A DNA stretch of 64,000 nt. It comes from Oasisia sp. SBJ-2009 (lineage: Eukaryota > Annelida > Polychaeta > Sabellida > Siboglinidae). Both the position numbers and the translations under genes were made by a program. The stretch is taken from contig OZ024855.1 of assembly GCA_964017155.1 (NCBI GenBank), positions 57,207,435-57,271,434 on the forward strand, written 5' to 3'. Each line of letters begins with the position of its first letter. The stretch's first letter is position 1. This document shows positions 57,525-64,000 of this stretch, in pieces. Under the pieces are notes generated by a model. It was given only the letters and a program-made list of their open reading frames with translations. It was not told the origin of the DNA and did not search any database.

Positions 57525-57995
57525 TTAAATTAGTGTGACCGTATGCTCACCTTGTTCACCTTGAAGGCCCTTTTCCCAATCTACAAGGGTTGGCCTAGTC
57601 CTCCTCCTCGCCCTCCTCCTCCAATCCATGCGATCCATGAGCATATTCACAGTGACCCCTATCTCCTTCGTGTCCTCTCTGGTCCGCTGTTTCCACGTCT
57701 TCCTTGGACGTCCCCGTCGTCTGATACCTGGTAGCGCCAAGTTCATGACTCTACAGGCGACGTTGTTCTCCTCTCGTCTTTGCACATGCCCAGACCATTG
57801 CAGGCGTCCACTACGCATGATCTCGTCGATTGGAGGGAGGTTCAGTAACCGCCTTATTTCTTCATTCCGGGTGTGCTCCAGCCTCCATACCCCAAGGATC
57901 CAACGAAGCATCCTCATCTGTGTGGTAGCAATTTTCCTCGTGTTGTTAGTTTTCATTGCCCGACGACATTCACTCCATAACCGATAGATGTCAAA
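57525..57995 (-). mobile_element. LINE C-terminal fragment
   Basis: The minus strand reads KIATTQMRMLRWILGVWRLE, then TRNEEIRRLLNLPPI, GRLQWSGHVQRR and RRGRPRKTWKQRTREDTK, the MLRWilGv-RNexIR-LxWxGHxxR-GRPxkTW signature. Open from about 57990 to its stop near 57527. Confidence 0.88.
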
Positions 57996-57999
57996 CTGT

Positions 58000-59470
58000 A
58001 AAGATAAAACAACCATTTCGAACGCACTTTCCACTTCATGTGGCATTCACCAGGGTTCTGTTTTGGGCTTTTGCTCTTCATCCTCTACACTCAGCGTTGT
58101 AATCCAAAGCAATCATCTGGATCACCACCATCATGCTGGTTTATATCTCATTAGTTACGTCGGTTGCAAGTCGCTCCTTGACCCAAATAAATGATTACCT
58201 CCAACATATTGTTTTCTGGATGACTGACAGTAAATTAAAGTAAAACTCAGACGAAACTGAGTTCTTTATAATTGCTACACCATTCCAGCGCAGACAACTA
58301 GATGGTCGTTTTCCAACATGTATCCTGGGTCAAACCTTTACATCAGCTACCTCTGTATGAAAAGTAGGCGTGACCTTTGATCATAACCTTAACTTTAGAC
58401 ATTATATCTCTGAAACATGTCGTTGCTGTTTTTATCATTATATTCGCGATAGTTGCCGCATTCGCTGATATGTGTCTCTTGCAGTTGCTAAAACGATCGC
58501 AACAGCTCTTGTTAGTAGTAGACTTCATGACTGTTATTCCCTCCTTCATAATGTCGCCAGTAAAGACATTGCTAAACTTTAATGTGTCCAGAATTGTTTC
58601 GCAAAGGTCTCCTCGTTTCTCTTGCTCAGTGCCACTCCTAATATCACTGCATTGGCTCCCCGTGCGATTCCGCATCGTTTCCCAAAAGTCGATCTATTTT
58701 TACCATCGGAACTCTCCGGTCAACGTAAGTAAACGATGGGGCAAACTAAAAGCCGGTTCCACATATCCACGTTAGTCGCTAGAGGCGCCACTAGGCAACA
58801 ATACCCTAGTTATTTAAATCATCCTCAATTAGCCATTGACCGTACAGGCGCGTAGCCAGCGATAGTTTGTATGTGGGTAACTGGACATGCCGTAAATATG
58901 GAGCGTATCGAGCGGTGGCATCTTTGTGAATGTGGTATGCCGTTTCCGTGCGGTCTGCCAATTGTGGTCCGCCTTTTAGTGTGGCCCTCTCCTGACAGCG
59001 CTTTTCACTGGAATTCCCTTCATCGAGGTCTAAACCAATCAGAGAATTCTAACTGGTGGGGCCCACCAGGACATTTTTTCGTCTTTTGCTACTTTTTATC
59101 TTAAAATGGCATATTATGTGAAAATAAGTTGATAGGTAGTTGAGGAAAACAATATATAGTGTATGGGGAATGCCGGTTTACTGGGAAATTTTATTTTAAA
59201 CATGGCGGAAGTCAGAATGCAACTTTAAATGTACTTGCTGTTCCCAGAGTCACAACAAAGGCCGGAACTCGAGCTTTCTCAGTCGCCGCCTACTCTGTGG
59301 AATGCACCTCCTGAAAACATTAAATCAGCAGAACACGTTATTACATTTCGCCGTCACATGAAAGCCTATCTGCTTGATGTTGCCTATCCACCGGAAATAC
59401 ATAATCCACTGGTTTTGTTGCGCCACTGAGCTCGGATTCCGATAATATTGGCGCCATAGAAAGTACTTAT
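58000..59470 (+). mobile_element. LINE RT and C-terminal fragment with internal insertion
   Basis: The plus strand has GIHQGSVLGF near 58040, then a frameshift, KLKXNSDETEFF near 58230-58270, HNLNFRHYIS near 58380-58410, ISLHWLPVRFRIV near 58640-58680 and, after about 490 unrelated bases (58740-59225), PTLWNAPPENIKSA and FRRHMKAYLLD near 59285-59385. This is the CR1-like order. Several frameshifts; inactive. Confidence 0.82.
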
Positions 59471-59532
59471 TAAATGTTATTGTTATTATAATATTTATTT
59501 TATATCTACAAGATTCTTGTTTCCTTTGCAGA

Positions 59533-59811
59533 TTGGACATGCGTCTCCAGCTAGCAGCGTGGTTTGATATCGAACGCGCGCAAACAGCGAGAGTTGGTAA
59601 AGAGGCATGCGTAGAATCAGTTTACAACAAGCACGCTCACAAACGAAGGAATGTGAAACTGAATCGATGGGCCAGGCATTATTACATTGTGGTTTGCAAA
59701 ATTCATAAAAACTATCAAACTAGAAAGCATTCAATGACAAAACATCTATCCTCGATTATTGATCACAATTCCGTTGATAATGTTATTTTTGTTATATTAT
59801 ATCAACGATGA
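59533..59811 (+). CDS. Hypothetical ORF, 92 codons
   Basis: Follows an acceptor-like TTCCTTTGCAG at 59522-59532 and reads a basic protein (NKHAHKRRNVKLNRWARHYY). No family recognised. Confidence 0.2.
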   Translation: MDMRLQLAAWFDIERAQTARVGKEACVESVYNKHAHKRRNVKLNRWARHYYIVVCKIHKNYQTRKHSMTKHLSSIIDHNSVDNVIFVILYQR

Positions 59812-59989
59812 ACCTGACTTTGATAGTTGGCATACTTTCTTTGTTTGCTATATTAATTCGTTCAGTTGATGTTGCTTCAAAGGTCATTCATTAGTCTGCT
59901 TTGTTATTTTAAAGGACTGCAATAAATTACATCTGTCTGGTTGAATTCGGCTCTTGGTTACTCAGAGCAATATGCAATACAATGCAACT

Positions 59990-60079
<90 letters not shown>

Positions 60080-60182
60080 TTATAAATATACATATCTATA
60101 TTTATATATTTATAAATATATATACATACATATATATATATATATCTATATTAATATATTTATAAATATATATATATATATA
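59990..60182. repeat. (AT)n and TATAAATAT-type microsatellite
   Basis: Pure AT run followed by degenerate ATTTATA units. Confidence 0.95.
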
Positions 60183-60926
60183 TTGACCTTGCTATTTATT
60201 TGTTCGTTTTATTTCTAAGAAGCATTATAACAAACTAATTAGCATACAAAGGTCGCATTGGTACGATATTCCACGTAACATTTGACTAGTGATTTTTGAT
60301 GGGGCTGAGTAACATACTTAGGCCGAGAGGTATCCTAATATCACACATGTGTGGGCCTACAAGCACGTATGCACGCTCAGATAGCCGGTCACACACACGC
60401 GCGCGTGCACACACAGACACTCATACACGAATGAAACTGTCTGAAAAACAAGTATGCACAGTTGTACACATCGAGCACACAACACGTTCATATGTATATT
60501 CGTGCTTTACGGATAAACACGTGGTGAATTTGCCATATTTCGCTTGCAACAATCTGCTGGTATTAAAAACCATAAATCTCACAAACTAACAAGGAAAACC
60601 GAACGGAGGCCAAGGTAGCTAAAGACGAAGTTCGTGACATCACTCATTCGGGACGTGACCGCCGTATTTGACTGCCGCCAAGCTGCCATGGCAACGCGTA
60701 AACAAGATTATCAACATTGGTGAGTGCCGTCGGTGTCGGTAAACAACATGGATTATGTATCAGAATGACGCTGTTTCATGTTTACGACGGGCCGATGACG
60801 CTTGTACAGAACCGCTCCTACAGCGTAACGCAACATTATAATGATTGGAAGGGTGTTTACAATCATTTCGAATCGTATGATATTTAAATTGTTAGAAGAG
60901 ACTTTTGAAAAGGGGCAACCTTCAGA

Positions 60927-60930
<4 letters not shown>
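60183..60930. other. Non-coding stretch with a CpG-rich patch
   Basis: A CpG-rich segment near 60600-60840 could be a promoter region, but no exon with a splice site was found next to it. Confidence 0.3.
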
Positions 60931-60993
<63 letters not shown>

Positions 60994-61034
60994 CTATATG
61001 TATATATATATATGTATATATATATGTATATATA
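60931..61034. repeat. (AT)n/(GTATAT)n microsatellite
   Basis: AT run followed by GTATATAT units. Confidence 0.95.
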
Positions 61035-61249
61035 TCAAAATTGCATTGGGTAATTAAGATATTTTATCTACAGTTGTAAATGATAATAATCATGAAGGTA
61101 TCTTTAATTAGTCGCGTTTTACAATGCATATAGCACTGATAGTTAATACAAACTTCATATATTAAGAAAGTGTTTTTCAACCAAATAATATGAACATCGC
61201 AGGCCTGGATTTGCAGCAGTCCTGAGTTGTCTGCGTAATGCCATGGTTT

Positions 61250-61425
61250 TATAATAATAATAACGACTTCTTATGCGGCAATATCCTCGAAGATCAAGCT
61301 CACTGGCGCGACAAAACCAAGGGAATAAGCAATCTCGCATCGTATAACAATGCGCGAGTCGTCGCCGGATGGATGAAGGTGAGGAATCTAAGGAGGATAG
61401 GCAGCTTTAAAGATAGAAGTTTTTA
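61250..61425 (-). mobile_element. Short LINE/SINE 3' tail, minus-strand copy
   Basis: The minus strand reads CCTCCTTAGATTCCTCACC, GCATTGTTATACGATGCGAG, GAGGATATTGCCGC and AAGAAGTCGTTATTATTATTA; same family as 50182-50360. Confidence 0.75.
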
Positions 61426-62347
61426 GACGCTGGCGGAATGCAACTATTATTTCCTTCTAATTTAACACCGGAAGGAAGCTATGGACATTATGTTATGCTA
61501 TAAAAATAACGATTATTATTAAGTATACTTTTTAATAATGATCCTTCATGTCGTCGTGACTAATAATAACGTGACTTATAATAATAATAATATAATAATA
61601 ATAATATAATGACAATATTATTGTTCCTTGGAATTCCATTCCGGCTGTTGTCAAAAATCCATGCAGCATTATCAGAGTCGTGACAACCTAAATCTTGGAA
61701 ATAAAAGACTACGTCTTGGATCAGTTCTACTCATGATATAGGGTCGTGACCTCGCAGTGGTTCACATGAAGGCGGCTAATTAGTTACCTCTCGATATGTG
61801 CTGCGTAATTACGGGATTGGCGTGCTCACATACGTCTACCTATACGTACGCGCCGCCAAAACACAACAGTTGACACTTCTTAATTCTATGAGGCTATTAG
61901 ATTAGCAGCAAGTCGTGAATTCGAGTTAAGGATTTGTGGTGTATGGCCCGCCAGAGGCCATAGAGACCGAGCGCGGCGTGTCGGCAACCATGACACAGTC
62001 TGTGGGGGTCGTCAGAGGTTTACGGGAAGTGCTTTGTTTGTCGGGCCATGAGTGCAGTGTGAGTGCTAATATGATAGAGTGTATAGTACTCACTCAAAAA
62101 TTACAGTAGCCTGTGAATGAACCCCGTGCTAAGGGACTCTGGATACGCGAAATGGTTCCGTGTTCACCTTCCATGTCGTTTACACACCAACGTAGTATTA
62201 TCTGAATGGCAATCTGAGTCAATCCTGGCATTTTCGCAAGCCTGGGTGGTTGAGCTGCGCTATTACCCCTGGTCGGTCGTCCCCCTAAAGCTGGGGATTG
62301 CGCAGAGCCGTACTATATAATAATAAAATAATCGACTTCGTCGGTCG
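61426..62347. other. Intergenic, nothing recognised
   Basis: ATA-rich near 61560-61610, then moderately GC-rich unique DNA. No supported gene. Confidence 0.35.
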
Positions 62348-62600
62348 CTACTGCGTCAGCCGTGGGAACAGCGCAAATACTCGCCCCAAATTTAAGAAGG
62401 ACTGGCGGGAATCCCAATACAATGATCCATTCACGTCTTAACATTGCATGTAACACGAGTAGTGTGTGGCTGAAATCACCAAATATTGCCACTTGGCCGG
62501 CGGCAAACCATATTTGGCGATTTCATTAGCTGACGTTAAAAGAGGAGTTTTTGAAAGGGATGTGTCACAGGCAGAGAAGAGCTGGTACTGACGTAAGCAG
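62348..62600 (+). repeat. Repeat D plus repeat E
   Basis: CTACTGCGTCAGCCGTGGGA, ACAGCGCAAATACTCG, GAATCCCAATACAATGATCC and ATTGCATGTAACACGAG, then CTGACGTTAAAAG, AAAGGGATGTG and AGAAGAGCTGGTA. The same D-then-E order is found inverted between 35900 and 35030, where extra sequence separates them. Confidence 0.7.
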
Positions 62601-62959
62601 CCGTAGCGACCACTGGGGAACGAGGTTAGGTTCTAGCAACAGTGCGGCGTAGTGACCAGTAAATGTACTGCCAAGGTCACTTTCGCCACAACCTGGCGCC
62701 AAGTGCCACAAGCCCGCATGAACCAGTAATGTAAATACTCAAGCTCGTATGTCAGTCATATTGTAGTAGTCTGCTAGTCGTTACGTCACGGCGTGTAATA
62801 GCTGTATACAAGTGCGCGACGTGCCCGCTTCGTTAACGCCACCAGCACTCCGTCTCCTAGGAACCATGCAGCGGGGTTTCATAGCTGACCGATTTACTGT
62901 TTTCGATTAACAAAAGAGGGCTAAACTGTGTGGGCTCTGCGTACGTATGTACATGTGGG

Positions 62960-63093
62960 TGCGTGTGTGCGTGCTTCTGTGTGTGTGTTAGTGTATGCGT
63001 GCGTGCGTGCGTGCGTGTGTGTGTGTGTGTGTGCGTGGTGGGTGTATGTGCGCGCCTGAGTGTGTATGCATATGTATGTGCGTGTATGTGTGC

Positions 63094-63177
<84 letters not shown>
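62960..63177. repeat. (TG)n compound microsatellite
   Basis: TG with GCGTG and TATG interruptions, then a pure TG run from about 63095. Confidence 0.97.
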
Positions 63178-63178
<1 letters not shown>

Positions 63179-63544
63179 CCCGCGCCAGGCGTAATCTTTT
63201 GGCATGCGCGCTGAAGCGAAATGGATCATTTAGCATTTCACGATCGAGTATCACTTTGTGTGTTTTATTCGTATTATTTTGTTCTTGTATACAATTGCAC
63301 ATATTTCATTAAATGCATCTCACCTACAGGTAGACTAAACTGTTATAGATAAACGTATTTCTAGTATTATTAAAATTTCAGTATGGCGACATAGGAAGTG
63401 GTCTATTTCTGGCGCGGAATTATTATAATTGATCTGTAAAACCGGCCTGTTTAATGAGATGTGCACCCACGTTAGTGCTTGCATACATTAACATTTGTAA
63501 GGCCATTTTGTGTGCATTGTGTGACAACAACAGACTGAAGTCTG

Positions 63545-63905
63545 TCACTTCACCTCTGGCGGTCTCTCCTTGTGCCCCTGGAATCGACCTGGCAGTAGAC
63601 TGAGTGGTGCATTCCGATCATGAGCCCAGGTATTATGGTACCTGGCACTACCTGCATAATCAGCACAGGTAGCGGTCCGTCGACTCCAGGTAGACACAAA
63701 GGGAATCGTCGCTGCTTGGCAAACACTCATTCCAATCGACTTGGCAAATACAACCACATGGCAAACAGCTGCACTGAATTGGTGAAATGAAGAAGGCGTG
63801 CTGTGTGTTGTGGTAGAATGTACGAGTATTCTTGAGAGTAATGTCCACAACGACAGTGACATCTACAATGATTTTTGAATTGTTTATCCCTTTAAGCTGC
63901 ACCAC
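63545..63905 (-). CDS. Hypothetical ORF region
   Basis: Two overlapping minus-strand frames. One reads DVTVVVDITLKNTRTFYHNT, then CSCLPCGCICQ. The composition is not repeat-like, but no family or splice site was established. Confidence 0.2.
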
Positions 63906-64000
63906 TGTGTCATATGTGTCTTATGCAATATGTGTTGCGATTGTCTGCTTGATTATCTGAAGGTCTGGTTTGTTATGAAGTGTATTAATACAGTCGTGTG

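Overview
The window looks like AT-rich nuclear DNA from a marine invertebrate, most plausibly a lophotrochozoan or another non-vertebrate metazoan; the species cannot be fixed from sequence alone. The evidence is spliced genes with GT/AG introns, many degenerate non-LTR retrotransposons (LINEs), a tRNA-derived SINE, THAP-bearing inverted-repeat transposons, a Gypsy-type LTR element fragment and long (AC)n, (AT)n and (ACGC)n microsatellites. I see no bacterial operons and no CRISPR array. GC is low and most of the sequence is mobile-element debris.

Layout. 1-2.9 kb: decayed LINE on the plus strand. 3.0-3.8 kb: inverted-repeat element with a broken THAP exon. 4.2-9.5 kb: gene-poor, with hairpins, microsatellites and a long inverted repeat at 8.5-9.4 kb. 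10.3-11.4 kb: an intact-looking three-exon minus-strand gene of unknown function. 12.0-14.3 kb: non-autonomous inverted-repeat transposon. 16.0-17.7 kb: minus-strand LINE with a long open reverse transcriptase frame. 17.97-22.86 kb: a 4.9-kb palindromic foldback element with a 6-bp target-site duplication. 23-28 kb: LINE fragments, a near-perfect AT hairpin and a SINE.

The main host-gene signal is at 29.4-55.7 kb on the plus strand. It is the 3' part of a gene encoding a probably secreted multi-domain protein: kringle, (lost EGF), kringle, EGF, kringle, EGF, then a truncated EGF-like end and stop, followed by an intron within the 3' untranslated region and a polyadenylation signal. Each kringle is built from two exons and each EGF from one. 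All module boundaries are in phase 1, so modules can be gained, lost or skipped without a frameshift. Three genomic units (about 28.5-35 kb, 37.2-43.2 kb and 47.6-54.3 kb) share exons and intron sequence, so this is a tandemly duplicated module array. Unit 1 has a Gypsy pol fragment where its EGF exon should be. Unit 2 carries a large THAP foldback element just downstream. No 5' exon or signal peptide was found, so the gene start is unknown.

The last 8 kb (55.8-64 kb) hold two head-to-head LINE fragments, microsatellites and interspersed repeats. Open frames made of CV, TH or YI repeats are microsatellite artefacts and are not annotated as genes.
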